A stretch of 64,000 nt of DNA, taken from NCBI GenBank assembly GCA_964460115.1, contig CAYWPR010000026.1, forward strand, positions 8,535-72,534. The letters are read 5' to 3'. Origin of the DNA: JAEUJZ01 sp964460115 (GTDB lineage: Bacteria; Myxococcota_A; Polyangia; Palsa-1104; JAEUJZ01). Below are positions 8,650-17,465 of the stretch, one piece after another (positions within the stretch are counted from its first letter, which is position 1; the number at the start of each line of letters is the position of its first letter). The notes under the pieces are model-generated. The model saw nothing but the letters and a program-made list of their open reading frames with translations. It ran no database searches and was not told the origin of the DNA. A program made the position numbers and the translations under genes.

Positions 8650-9674
8650 AGCGCTACACAACCGTCGAGCGCATCGCTTTTTTGCCGCTGGCCTTGTCGG
8701 GGCTGCTTTTGGTCGGCTGTTACGCCGAAGAACTGGCCGACCTGCACGCGCAGGTAGAGCGTCTAAACGCTTGCCAGGCTTGCGCGCAAAGCCAACTGAC
8801 GCAAGGGTTGGCGCTGGCTTTGTGCAGTCCTCCGGTTCGGCAACTTGTGGACGATGTCAGCCATGTCTGCCGCCGCGACGATGTCTGCTTGGATCAAAAA
8901 ATCAGCACGCTTGTGGGCGATGCCGACCCGACGCATACCGGCCGCTTTATTTCGCTGATGCGTCAGCAAGCGCACACGGTCGTCTATTTTTCGCCGCGCG
9001 ATGTGCTTGTGGGCGGGCCTTTAGGGATTTATGCGCAGCGTCTAAAGCGCCTGGTTGCGCCGCAACCGGCGTGGCTGCCCACGACGCGCTTCTTAGTGGT
9101 TTCAAACCTCAAAGTCGGGCTGGGTGGAGACAGCGCGAATCTGTCGATAAGCGATCCGCTGGTCAAGCGCGCCGAAAGTCGCGGCCAGCAAGTCATCGAA
9201 CGCATTTTGGACTTTGCCTTTCCCGCGGCACCGCCGAGCCGAGCCAGTGCGGGGACAGAGCTTGGGCCAAGCTCAGCGTCCGAAATGCAGAAACTGCAGC
9301 GCTTGCAGGTTCTGCACTGGGTCTACGGCTTTACGCGCAAAAAGGACGAAATTTTGCAACCCGATGACGTTCCGATTCCGGGCAGCGATTTGGGACAAAG
9401 CGTCTGGGTGTTTCGCGTGGATTGCGCCACTCCGGATAATTTCGCAGCAGAAGCGGGCGGTGGGCAAAATGCCGCTTGCCTGCTTTGCCCGCCGCCGCCT
9501 TCGCCGTCGCCGCTAATAGTTACGCCGCCGCCGACTATAGCCACGCCGCCGCCGACTATGACACTACCGCCGAGCCCGCCGCCAGCTAGCTCCGCGGCAA
9601 ACATCAGCCCTGCGCCACCGCTGCCAAAACCGCTTTCGCCCGCGCCGCGGCCGGCCGCGCCTTTATTGCCATGA
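8646..9674 (+). CDS. cysteine-rich putative lipoprotein
   Basis: 342 aa, start codon overlapping the pseudokinase stop by 4 bp (ATGA), so translation is coupled. A signal peptide ends in the lipobox LLVGC at about residue 25. The mature N-terminus is Cys-rich: NACQAC, ALCSPP, CRRDDVCLDQ, plausibly periplasmic disulfides. The middle has no recognised domain. Residues ~280-342 are a Pro/Ser/Thr-rich tail with repeated TPPPT units. Its own stop overlaps the start of the thioredoxin-like gene (ATGA), which may keep its disulfides in the right state. Confidence 0.7.
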   Translation: MKRYTTVERIAFLPLALSGLLLVGCYAEELADLHAQVERLNACQACAQSQLTQGLALALCSPPVRQLVDDVSHVCRRDDVCLDQKISTLVGDADPTHTGRFISLMRQQAHTVVYFSPRDVLVGGPLGIYAQRLKRLVAPQPAWLPTTRFLVVSNLKVGLGGDSANLSISDPLVKRAESRGQQVIERILDFAFPAAPPSRASAGTELGPSSASEMQKLQRLQVLHWVYGFTRKKDEILQPDDVPIPGSDLGQSVWVFRVDCATPDNFAAEAGGGQNAACLLCPPPPSPSPLIVTPPPTIATPPPTMTLPPSPPPASSAANISPAPPLPKPLSPAPRPAAPLLP

Positions 9675-10279
9675 CGCGTCTATTCACCAGACGACGCGCG
9701 CTGCTTGGTGGCATGGCTTGTGCGGCCGGATGGCTTGGTGCCAAATTGCCGAAGCCAGCCCAGGCCGAGCCGCTTTTCGCACCTTCGGAACTGATGCGAG
9801 AAGTCGAGCTTTATCGTGCCGAAAACATTCTTTTGCATCGCAAAGTGGATCTGCGCGGACTGCGGCGCTTGCGCGACGGTCGCCCTGTGCCGGGAGACAC
9901 GCCGCCGCCGCTCGCTCGTTTGCTGCTAGTACACCTGTGGGCCGTCGAATGCCATCCCTGCGTCGAGGAATTTCCCATTCTGCGGCGCATTACCGATTCA
10001 CTTTACGATCTGCCGCAGCTAAAAGCCGTGCTGGTGACCGAAACGCTGGATGAATCGGCGCTCCAGCTTTTTTTTACAACGCATCGCAGCGACTTGCCAC
10101 GCGTCGAGCATTATCAAAGCAGCGATGATCGGCTGCGCCGCAGTCTGCAAAATCGCACGCAGCCCTTGACCTTGTTTTTGGATGCGCTGGGAATCGTGCG
10201 GCAGGCCTTTTTAGGCAGCCTAAAGCAGCGCCGCAGCGAATTTGCCGACGCGCTTTTGCGGCTGTCGCGAAGTATCTAG
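9671..10279 (+). CDS. Tat-exported TlpA-like thioredoxin-fold protein
   Basis: 202 aa, overlapping the lipoprotein gene by ATGA. The N-terminus has a twin-arginine pattern (TRRRALLGG) followed by a hydrophobic stretch and an A-x-A cleavage site (PAQAEP), so export is likely through Tat. The mature protein has the thioredoxin core LVHLWAVECHPCVEEFPIL, with the redox-active CHPC pair in place of CGPC, and the later cis-proline region (TQPLTLF). Family knowledge: TlpA/ResA proteins reduce specific periplasmic disulfides. The natural client here is the Cys-rich lipoprotein just upstream. Its TAG stop overlaps the convergent stop of the tyrosine kinase gene. Confidence 0.8.
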   Translation: MTRLFTRRRALLGGMACAAGWLGAKLPKPAQAEPLFAPSELMREVELYRAENILLHRKVDLRGLRRLRDGRPVPGDTPPPLARLLLVHLWAVECHPCVEEFPILRRITDSLYDLPQLKAVLVTETLDESALQLFFTTHRSDLPRVEHYQSSDDRLRRSLQNRTQPLTLFLDALGIVRQAFLGSLKQRRSEFADALLRLSRSI

Positions 10280-12426
10280 GCGGGTCGTTCCGTATCGCTT
10301 CCGTAGTAGGCGCGGTAGCGATTTTCCTCGGGCTCAACGGCGTTTAAAACCACCCCGAGCAAATTGCCGTCTACATCGAGGATGTGCTGGGCTGCTTGGC
10401 GCGCCAAATCGCGGTGTGCTTGTTTGTTGCGCACAACGAGCAGCACGCCATCTACGGCCGTTGCCAGCACCGCCGGATCGGTCACCGGCACCGCCGGCGG
10501 AGAATCGAGCAGGATGCGATCATAGTGCGCGGCGAGTTTGTGCAAAAGCTGTCGAAATCCGTCGCTGTCCAAGAGCTCAGCGGGATTGGGCGGAGTCGGG
10601 CCGCTTGGCAAAATCGACAGATTGGCGATATCGGTCGTCTGCACCGCGTCTTGCAGATTGGCATCAAGCGCCAGCACACTGGTCAGACCCAAATTCGAGC
10701 GCCTGCCAAAGGCTTCGCCAAGGCGCGGCCGACGCAGATCGCAATCGATGATCAGCGTCTTGGCTCCCGCTTGGGCCAGCGTGATTCCCAGGCTGATGCA
10801 GCATAAGGTTTTGCCCTCGCGCGCCACCGAGCTAGTGATGAGCAGCGTTTTAAGCGGATGGGCGGCGCCGGCAAAAAGCAGGTTCGTGCGCAGCGCCCGG
10901 CAGCCTTCGGACAGCGGCGAACGCGGCTGGCTGTGCACATACAGGTCGGCAATTTGCGCCGTGCCGGAGCCCGTCTTTGATCGAGTCGCGCGCGGTAGGC
11001 GGCCTAGAAGCGGCAGTCCCAGGTGGCGCGAAATATCCTCGGGCGACTTGAGCGTTCGATCCATGGCATCAAGCGCAAAGGCCACAAGCAAGCCGCTAAG
11101 CAAGGCCAACACCACCGCAACTCCTATAGCCAGGCGCGGTCGCGGACTGACCGGCAGTTTAGGCAGCCGCGCATAATCGAGCACCTTCAGATGGCTGGTG
11201 CTGAGTCGATGGGCCATGCCGGTCTCTTTGCTGCGGTTTAGAAGCAGGTTGTACTGCTTCTGAAAGCTTTCGGCGTCGCGTTTGAGTTTGTTGTACTCAA
11301 TTTCCAAACGGCTGATGCGCATTCCTTCCTGTTTCAGTGTGGTCAGCTCGCCGGAAATTTTTTTCTCATCGTGTTCGCTTTCACCGACGCGCAATTCGGC
11401 GGCGCGCACGGCGGTCTGCACTTCGCGCGATAGCTCATGCAGCACTTGCTCGGTTTTGGACGACTGCTGCTGCACCATCGGGTGGCGATCTTCGTACCGG
11501 GCGCGCAGTTCGGCCAGGCGGCGCTGCTCTTCGGCGTAGACGCGGCGCAGATCGCCAAGCAGGGAGGGCATCTCTGCACCCGACAGGGGCATGTGCAGCG
11601 CGTCGGCTTCGTTGAGCTTGCGCAGTTCCTCAAGCAGGCTTTGCCGCTGTAGCTTGCGCAGCCGCGTTTCGGTCAGTGCGTCGGTATATTTGTCAATCTG
11701 GCGCGCCACTTGATTGGCACGATCCTCCAGGCTGACCGAAAGCATGTCGTGTTCGCTTTTGAACTGTAACAAAAGCAGCTCGGCGTCGCGCAGGCTTTTG
11801 CGGACGACGTCCAGTTCTTCGGCAAGCTGCTGATTTGTGTGTTGCGTAAAAACTTCGCGATTTTCAGCCGCGCCGATGACGAATTCATCGGCAACGGCAT
11901 CAGCAATCTTTTTGGCCCATGCCGGCTGAGGATGGCGGGCGGTGATGATAAGAATCCGCGTCTCGGCAACTAGTTCGGCCGAGTAGTGCGTAAGCAGCGC
12001 TTCGCCGGCCTCTTGCAGGGTGCGAGCCGGCGGTCGCGGTTTGAAAAAATCCGGCGCGTCCAAAAGCTGCAAACGGGCGGCGGCGCGACGGCCTAGCGAA
12101 TCGCTGGTCAAGACTCGCCGGCTGGTCTGCAGAAAGTCCTGCACCATATAAAAGTTCGTCGGAACCGGATCGGCCAGTTCCTCGGCTGCCGTACCCAGCA
12201 CATGCGGCATGCTAGTTTCGACAAGGATGCTGCTGCGCGTTTCATAGACGGGAGTCTGCGCCTTGTTGAACAAGATCGCGATTCCCAGGGCCGCGGCCAA
12301 AAAGCCGAGCAGCAAGTAGCGCCGTTCCCACAAAACCCCCAGGTAGCGCTGAATTTCCGGGGTCTCAGAGGCGTCGGTCGCCGCCAGGGTGCGTGGTTTG
12401 CGTGGCGGTCGCGAATCGCTCATCAT
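10276..12426 (-). CDS. Wzc/CpsD-type polysaccharide tyrosine autokinase
   Basis: 716 aa. N-terminal Wzz domain with a first membrane helix (~35-52) and a second near 440-460, separated by a long coiled-coil periplasmic segment (~180-410). The C-terminal BY-kinase ATPase has Walker A SSVAREGKT, Walker A' LIIDCDLRRPR and Walker B RILLDSPP. A short Tyr cluster (YRAYY) close to the C-terminus is the likely autophosphorylation site. The family controls chain length and export of capsule or exopolysaccharide. Last gene of the minus-strand run sodC - glycosyltransferase - kinase (gap 27 bp). No flippase or polymerase gene is present in the window, so its sugar machinery is elsewhere. Confidence 0.9.
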   Translation of the reverse strand: MMSDSRPPRKPRTLAATDASETPEIQRYLGVLWERRYLLLGFLAAALGIAILFNKAQTPVYETRSSILVETSMPHVLGTAAEELADPVPTNFYMVQDFLQTSRRVLTSDSLGRRAAARLQLLDAPDFFKPRPPARTLQEAGEALLTHYSAELVAETRILIITARHPQPAWAKKIADAVADEFVIGAAENREVFTQHTNQQLAEELDVVRKSLRDAELLLLQFKSEHDMLSVSLEDRANQVARQIDKYTDALTETRLRKLQRQSLLEELRKLNEADALHMPLSGAEMPSLLGDLRRVYAEEQRRLAELRARYEDRHPMVQQQSSKTEQVLHELSREVQTAVRAAELRVGESEHDEKKISGELTTLKQEGMRISRLEIEYNKLKRDAESFQKQYNLLLNRSKETGMAHRLSTSHLKVLDYARLPKLPVSPRPRLAIGVAVVLALLSGLLVAFALDAMDRTLKSPEDISRHLGLPLLGRLPRATRSKTGSGTAQIADLYVHSQPRSPLSEGCRALRTNLLFAGAAHPLKTLLITSSVAREGKTLCCISLGITLAQAGAKTLIIDCDLRRPRLGEAFGRRSNLGLTSVLALDANLQDAVQTTDIANLSILPSGPTPPNPAELLDSDGFRQLLHKLAAHYDRILLDSPPAVPVTDPAVLATAVDGVLLVVRNKQAHRDLARQAAQHILDVDGNLLGVVLNAVEPEENRYRAYYGSDTERPA

Positions 12427-12453
12427 CTTTGCCTAAAGCTTATCCTGAGGCGG

Positions 12454-14796
12454 TTATTTGACTTTCAGCACGCCGATGCGCACGCGCTGGTCGGATTCGT
12501 GCGGTCCCTCGGTGATTCGCAGCCGGGCGCCTTCCCCACCGGGCCAAAGTCCGGTGAAGATTTGATAATACCCTGCCGGCTGGCCAAGGCGGCTCACGCT
12601 GATGCGGTGCTCGTCGGTCACAAAGATGCCGGGCGACCAGAAGCTTGTGGGAAACTTGCCCTCTAGCGGCATATGGTCGCCGTTCCAGCGCGTACCCATG
12701 CCGTCAAAGTGCAAAAAGATGCGGTATGAGACAGGAACGGGGGCGAGCACGCGATAGTAAAGTCGCAGCTTCAGCTCGGAGCCGCGGCTGATTTCAGCCG
12801 GGGCGTCAAAGCCGATGAGCTCGATTTTGTCCTCAAAGACGATGTGCAGCGGCGTTTGCGGATGCGGCGCGGTTTCGGAAATCAGCCGGCGCAGCGGGTT
12901 CGAATCCGTTTCGCCAGGCAACAGGCGATTGCACAGAAGTAGAAATTGCGCGTTGCTGTCGTCCACGATGAAGTAGTTTTGGCCGCGCTGCCGGGCCTCA
13001 CGGTCGATGGCGCCAAGCTCGGTCGCGGGGATGATGACAAAAGCCCGTCCTCCGGAACTTGTCAGAAAGAACTGCATCACCTCGGATACCGAGTAAAGAT
13101 GCGTGCTGTTTTGGCCGTAGACATGCCCCGAACCTTGCTGCACGCCGTAAAGCGCCAGGGCACCGCCGCCGAGTTTTTGATAGTGGGTATAAAGTCCGCG
13201 ATATGAAACATGGCGGGCCACCATCGGTGCCAGACCCTGAATTGCACAAAGCGCGGCGAGCAGCGTCAAGCCGATGCCCAGGCCGAGCAGCCGCCGGCGC
13301 CAAATGTAGGGGCTGGCCAGGCCGATTCCGAACACTGCGGCGATGCCGATGGCGCAAAGGGTCAGAACTTGGCCAAGATAAGCCAGCGGTTCGGGCCAGC
13401 GCAAAGCTTCGAGCAGGTGGCCGTTTAGATATTGCTCCGGCGTCAGAAAGAAATCATGGCCGACCATGATCATGGCAAGGCTGGCGCAGACGGCGGCGGC
13501 CACGCCGGAAGCGGTTTTGCGCTGAAACTGGCGCGCCAGATAGAATCCGACAAGAAGCGCCAAGGCCGGAAATGCCGGAAGACTGATTTCGCCCACCAGC
13601 GCCCCATGTAGCGTCGTAAGAACGTACGTGACGACGAACCAGGTCAGGGGCAATAAGTTGGCCAGCGGCCGAGCAAACGCCGATCCATTTTCGGCGGGTG
13701 CGCTGCCGAATTTGCCGGCGGTTGGGTCATGAAACAGGCCGACAATGGCCAGCGGCACAAAACCTACCCACGGAAAAAATGAAAAGCCGATGTTGCGCAA
13801 AAGGGTGTCTACTTGCGATTCACGCGTCGTCGGCCAGCGCAGAATTCCTCCGAAAAAAGGCGTATAGCCGCTGAAATGCTCGCTGGATAGCGCCGGAATG
13901 AGACCCACGGCAAGCACCAGGGCGCCCGCGGCCAAGCCCCAGGTGGCCGACGGCTTTCGGCTGCGCCAGGGCAATAGGCTAAGTCCGGACGTCAAAAGAC
14001 AAGCGCCAATCAGGCAAGCGCGCTCGGCCGTGGTAACGGTGGCGCTGGCCAAGATGAGGCGCAGCGGCGGCAAAAGGGCGGCTCCGCACAATGCGCCACA
14101 AATCATTTGAGCCGGTTTTGGCCCCTCGGCCAGCGCCAGCGCCACGGTCAGCGTGGCCAAGGGCGCGACCACGCCAAGCAGGGCGCCTGTACCAAGGAAC
14201 CCGGCGCAAAGGCCCAAGCCTGAAAGCACGCTGCCAAGCAGGAGGTCGCGAATTCGCCGCGCCGGGTGCGGACAGACCAAAAGGGCCAGGCCAAAGACCG
14301 CTAGGATATGGGCCAGCATGGGCAAAAGGGTCACGCTGACATGGCGGGCGCTGAGAAAAAAAAGCGGAGTAGAAAGCAGAACGAGGCCGCTTAGGATCGG
14401 ACCAGCACCGCCGGGCGGGTCGGCGCTGCTTGCCGGCTCCGCCGACGTGCGAGTCAGCCACTGCGCAAAACCATACAGAGCAAGCAGAGTAATAAGCCCA
14501 AGCAGCAGCATGGGTACGCGTCCGCCGAGCTCACTTAGGCCCAAATAGCGAATGCCGAGGGTCAGCGGCAAAAGCAGAAAGCGCGGGCGCGGCGTGCTGG
14601 ATTGCAAAAGAGATTGCGCTAAAACGGGCGCATGGGCGCTTTCCAGAAGACGCACTTCGTAGGGATCCCACAAGCCGGCCGCGCCGAGCCGCGGCGCCAG
14701 CCAGGCCAAGGCGATAATCAGAAGAAAAAGTGCGCCAAGCGCCGGCTGCAATCCCGGGCGCCGGCTGCCGTTTGACACAGGCGGAGCGAATTCCAT
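12454..14796 (-). CDS. ArnT/PMT-like polytopic glycosyltransferase
   Basis: 780 aa with about 12 hydrophobic helices up to residue ~525 and a soluble C-terminal domain of ~250 residues rich in beta-strand patterns. The first periplasmic loop has LWDPYEVRLLESA, matching the D-P/E-x-E catalytic-loop motif of GT-C glycosyltransferases (ArnT, PMT, family 39/83), which transfer sugars from polyprenyl phosphate to lipid or protein acceptors. The start is the ATG at 14796 (MEFAPPVSNG). Located 18 bp after sodC and 27 bp before the tyrosine autokinase, so probably an operon acting on cell-surface glycans. Donor and acceptor cannot be told from sequence. Confidence 0.8.
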   Translation of the reverse strand: MEFAPPVSNGSRRPGLQPALGALFLLIIALAWLAPRLGAAGLWDPYEVRLLESAHAPVLAQSLLQSSTPRPRFLLLPLTLGIRYLGLSELGGRVPMLLLGLITLLALYGFAQWLTRTSAEPASSADPPGGAGPILSGLVLLSTPLFFLSARHVSVTLLPMLAHILAVFGLALLVCPHPARRIRDLLLGSVLSGLGLCAGFLGTGALLGVVAPLATLTVALALAEGPKPAQMICGALCGAALLPPLRLILASATVTTAERACLIGACLLTSGLSLLPWRSRKPSATWGLAAGALVLAVGLIPALSSEHFSGYTPFFGGILRWPTTRESQVDTLLRNIGFSFFPWVGFVPLAIVGLFHDPTAGKFGSAPAENGSAFARPLANLLPLTWFVVTYVLTTLHGALVGEISLPAFPALALLVGFYLARQFQRKTASGVAAAVCASLAMIMVGHDFFLTPEQYLNGHLLEALRWPEPLAYLGQVLTLCAIGIAAVFGIGLASPYIWRRRLLGLGIGLTLLAALCAIQGLAPMVARHVSYRGLYTHYQKLGGGALALYGVQQGSGHVYGQNSTHLYSVSEVMQFFLTSSGGRAFVIIPATELGAIDREARQRGQNYFIVDDSNAQFLLLCNRLLPGETDSNPLRRLISETAPHPQTPLHIVFEDKIELIGFDAPAEISRGSELKLRLYYRVLAPVPVSYRIFLHFDGMGTRWNGDHMPLEGKFPTSFWSPGIFVTDEHRISVSRLGQPAGYYQIFTGLWPGGEGARLRITEGPHESDQRVRIGVLKVK

Positions 14797-14814
14797 GACG
14801 GTTTGACGCGACAG

Positions 14815-15378
14815 TTATTTTTTGGCCAAGATGACGCCGCAGCCAATGCGCGCACCGGAGTTGCCGGTGGGTTGGGTGACGGTGTCATCGGGTTTCTCGT
14901 GCACAACGATAGAGCGGCCGAGGATGGCATTATTGGCGGTGCCAAGGCTAATCTGGTCGGTTTCTAGCTCCAGTTTGCCGGTGCCGTCTTGGGTGACCTC
15001 GATGTTGCCAAAATCTCCGGCATGATGCACCGGCTTGTCGAGGCTGCCGTGTTCCATCTTGGCGGGGTTATAATGGTCGCCGGCGCTTTTTCCATCGGCA
15101 GCAGTACAGTCGCCGATTTCATGAATATGCAGACCGTGCTGGCCGGGTGTGGCGCCGCTGATTTCGACGTGAACTTTGGTTCTGCTGCCGACTTGTTCAA
15201 AAGTGGCGCTGCCGGTGACGGCGCTGCCGCTGCGCGCTTCGATTTGCGCTGCCGCCAAAAGCGGTGTGTTTCCGGGGGGATTGCCTGGCCCGGGCGTCGG
15301 CGGGCAGCCGGTTTGCAACAGGGCGCAAAAAGCCCACGCACCGACAAAAAAGCCAGGAATTGCAAAGGTATCGCGCAT
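14815..15378 (-). CDS. sodC: Cu/Zn superoxide dismutase, lipoprotein type
   Basis: 187 aa. A signal peptide ends in the lipobox LQTGC (Cys25), then a Pro/Gly linker and the SODC domain (residues ~45-185). Copper and zinc ligands are visible in GLHIHEIGDC, DHYNPAKMEHG, HHAGDFGN and SIVVHEKPDD, and the disulfide pair is completed by GARIGCGVI. It converts superoxide to peroxide and oxygen in the periplasm or at the outer membrane. First gene of the run with the ArnT-like transferase and tyrosine autokinase. Divergent from the membrane protein at 15494. Confidence 0.95.
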   Translation of the reverse strand: MRDTFAIPGFFVGAWAFCALLQTGCPPTPGPGNPPGNTPLLAAAQIEARSGSAVTGSATFEQVGSRTKVHVEISGATPGQHGLHIHEIGDCTAADGKSAGDHYNPAKMEHGSLDKPVHHAGDFGNIEVTQDGTGKLELETDQISLGTANNAILGRSIVVHEKPDDTVTQPTGNSGARIGCGVILAKK

Positions 15379-15493
15379 GATCTGCCTCCGTTTTCCTCAT
15401 ACTTGACCGAGAGCGCTTCCAGATCAAGCACAGCCGCTGCTTGCTTCATTTGGCGCCTGATGGGATTGCCCCCGGCCTGCTATTCTGAACAGG

Positions 15494-16582
15494 ATGCAAA
15501 AAAGCGCCGAGCGGCAAGCTGGCGCGCCCAGGGCCCTAAAATCGTGGCCGGCGCAACTATGCGAGCCGCTCGACTGGCTGCGCGGCCACGCCCTGCGCCT
15601 TGTGTGCGGGCTGATTGGTCGTCAGGCGCTGCGCGCACTTTTTCTCGATAAAGAGCTGCGCGTGGCGCTTGTCGGCAGCCTGTCTGTCATCTGGGCGCTT
15701 TTTTTGTCGCTGCGCTGTCCGCTATTGCTGCTTGTCTTATCGCCTTTGGCGCTTGGAGTTCCGCATCTACTTGCCGATGTACGCTACCTAGTGGCGCAGC
15801 CCGGCTATCACCGTCGCATGCGTCTGGCTTTGCCGGTCGGCGGAGCGCTTTTGCTTGCAGCGCTAGGAATGGGAATGCCGGCCGGGCTTTTTGCCGTGCT
15901 GGCGACGCTGCTTTTGGCCGATGGCACCGCGCGGCCGCAGGGGGTATTTTGGCGGCGCGCGCTTGGCATAAGCTTGGTACTTTTGCTTTTGGGTTTGGGG
16001 CTTTTGTCCAATTGGTACTGGCTAGAGCTTGGATTGGCCCACGTGCACAACTTTGTCGCGGTGCTGCTGTTTGCGCTTTGGCGCCGGCGCAAAGGGACGC
16101 TGCACCATCTGCCGCTTTGGCTTTTTGCCGGAGGCGTGCTGGTTTTACTGAGTGGAACGCTGCCGCTTTCGACAAATGCGCTGGTCGGTTTTGAAGGCCA
16201 GGCAGGGCTTTTTGTCGAGGATCAGCAGGCGCTTTTGGCGCCGCTTTTGCCGCCGCCTTATGGAACTCGGCTGCTGCTCTTGTTTGCGTTTGCCCAAGCG
16301 GTTCACTATACGGTTTGGCTGCGGCTGATTCCCGATGAGGCGCGAAAGCGTCCGGCGCCGCGTCCCTTTGCCGCGAGCTTGCAAGCCTTGCAGCGTGATG
16401 TGGGCGAGACGCTGCTCGGCTTGGCGCTTTTTATCGCCGGCGCGCTTGCGCTATGGGCACTTTTGGACTTGGGGGGGGCGCGGACCGGGTACTTTCAATT
16501 GGCGCTATTTCACGGCTATTTAGAGCTATGCGTGCTCGCGCTGTGGTGGATTGAAGGGCAGCGTGAACAGGAATGCCGATAA
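15494..16582 (+). CDS. polytopic membrane protein with conserved-looking His motifs
   Basis: 362 aa with roughly 8-9 membrane helices. Several helices carry histidines in distinctive settings: GVPHLLADVRYL (~residue 95), LAHVHNFVAVLLFALW (~182), FAQAVHYTVWLRLIPDEA (~265) and ALFHGYLELC (~340). This recalls intramembrane di-metal enzymes such as the Brp/Blh carotenoid-cleavage family, but the canonical motifs of that family are not matched, so function is unknown. The N-terminal 60 residues are Arg-rich and cytosolic. Stands alone between sodC and the convergent SpoIIAA-like gene. Confidence 0.7.
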   Translation: MQKSAERQAGAPRALKSWPAQLCEPLDWLRGHALRLVCGLIGRQALRALFLDKELRVALVGSLSVIWALFLSLRCPLLLLVLSPLALGVPHLLADVRYLVAQPGYHRRMRLALPVGGALLLAALGMGMPAGLFAVLATLLLADGTARPQGVFWRRALGISLVLLLLGLGLLSNWYWLELGLAHVHNFVAVLLFALWRRRKGTLHHLPLWLFAGGVLVLLSGTLPLSTNALVGFEGQAGLFVEDQQALLAPLLPPPYGTRLLLLFAFAQAVHYTVWLRLIPDEARKRPAPRPFAASLQALQRDVGETLLGLALFIAGALALWALLDLGGARTGYFQLALFHGYLELCVLALWWIEGQREQECR

Positions 16583-16600
16583 CCTGACTGCCTGTAGCTG

Positions 16601-17014
16601 CTATTCTTGCGCGGAGCGAATGCCGAGCCTTTGGTGGCGGCATTCCGCAATGAAGCTGCGGCCTTCCTGTTCGGTCTTTACAAAGATAAGCGGAATCTTT
16701 TCGCGCTTGAAAAGCCGCGCGCCGTTTATGGCCAGCGTCATAATCGTGCGAATCGGCAGCGAGGCACCGTAAAACGCGGCCCCGGCGTGGGGATGGGTGG
16801 CCGACCATTCTGCGCCACGGCGGCGGGTTTCCGGATGCATCTTTCCCATTTGGCTCAGGTCGGACAGCGCGAAGAAATATCCATGCTGATCAATGATGCG
16901 TTCTGCCACTCGACAGAACTGAATCACTTCTTCAAGTCCAAAATCTCCGCAAATCGCGCTGAAAAGAAGGTCTTCTTCGATGCGAGCGATGTGTGCGCCG
17001 ATCTGGAAGTCCAT
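16601..17014 (-). CDS. SpoIIAA-like (STAS/SEC14-fold) protein
   Basis: 137 aa, a single domain. The pattern fits the SpoIIAA-like family often found beside myxobacterial signalling genes: an opening beta strand, LLFSAICGDFGLEEVIQF, a middle strand FFALSDLSQMGKMHPETRR, then strand RTIMTLAINGARLF and helix. Such domains bind partners or small ligands in signalling and are not enzymes. ATG at 17014 chosen for the family-like N-terminus; no strong ribosome site. Convergent with the membrane protein gene (18-bp gap). Partners unknown. Confidence 0.65.
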   Translation of the reverse strand: MDFQIGAHIARIEEDLLFSAICGDFGLEEVIQFCRVAERIIDQHGYFFALSDLSQMGKMHPETRRRGAEWSATHPHAGAAFYGASLPIRTIMTLAINGARLFKREKIPLIFVKTEQEGRSFIAECRHQRLGIRSAQE

Positions 17015-17465
17015 GGCGAAATTATGTCGCGCTTATGCAATGTGGTCACCATCGAGGAAATGCGAGATCTGTAGGCCCGTTCTCGAGAAGCAATCTGCAA
17101 ACCTACTGCTGCTGACACAGCTCGTCTCCAGAGGGCGTAGACCTAGGAATTATGTCCATATCAATTCCATGAATCAATTGAATTGTAATAAGAATTACAC
17201 TTGAAATAATTCCATTCGCAAATTTGTTATCAAAATGAGCTGGCAGCATTTAAGCGGACACAGCTATTAAATTTTATGTGGCAAAACCGGTGTTTTCCCT
17301 AGTAGCGGTGCATAGATTGGCCTGTTAGTTTCTAGACCGTTCGAGCGATGTGGCAGCAATCGCATAGCAAAGTCCACGCAGGCTTTACTGTTCAAAAGTG
17401 AATAACGGCTAAAGTGACTGCTGCGATATCGGCTCTAAAGAAAGAACTCGTAAAAGGAGAATCCT
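17015..17465. other. 451-bp AT-richer intergenic region upstream of the KGG stress gene
   Basis: No credible gene is present. The stretch from about 17145 to 17280 is clearly richer in A and T than its surroundings and includes a small inverted repeat TGTAAT-AAGA-ATTACA at 17184-17199. A 22-bp motif shared with the next stress gene lies at 17284-17305. An AAAAGGAGA ribosome site at about 17452 serves the KGG gene. It probably holds promoters for both flanking, divergently read genes. Confidence 0.6.
17284..17305 (+). promoter_or_regulatory. shared motif, copy 1 (core TTTCCCTAGTAG)
   Basis: This 22-bp stretch matches 19 of 22 bases of 18028-18049. The invariant 3' part is TTTCCCTAGTAG. Copy 1 lies 161 bp before the KGG gene start and copy 2 lies 220 bp before the BON gene start, in the same orientation. 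This suggests a common operator, alternative-sigma promoter element or leader element; which one cannot be told from sequence. Confidence 0.45.
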
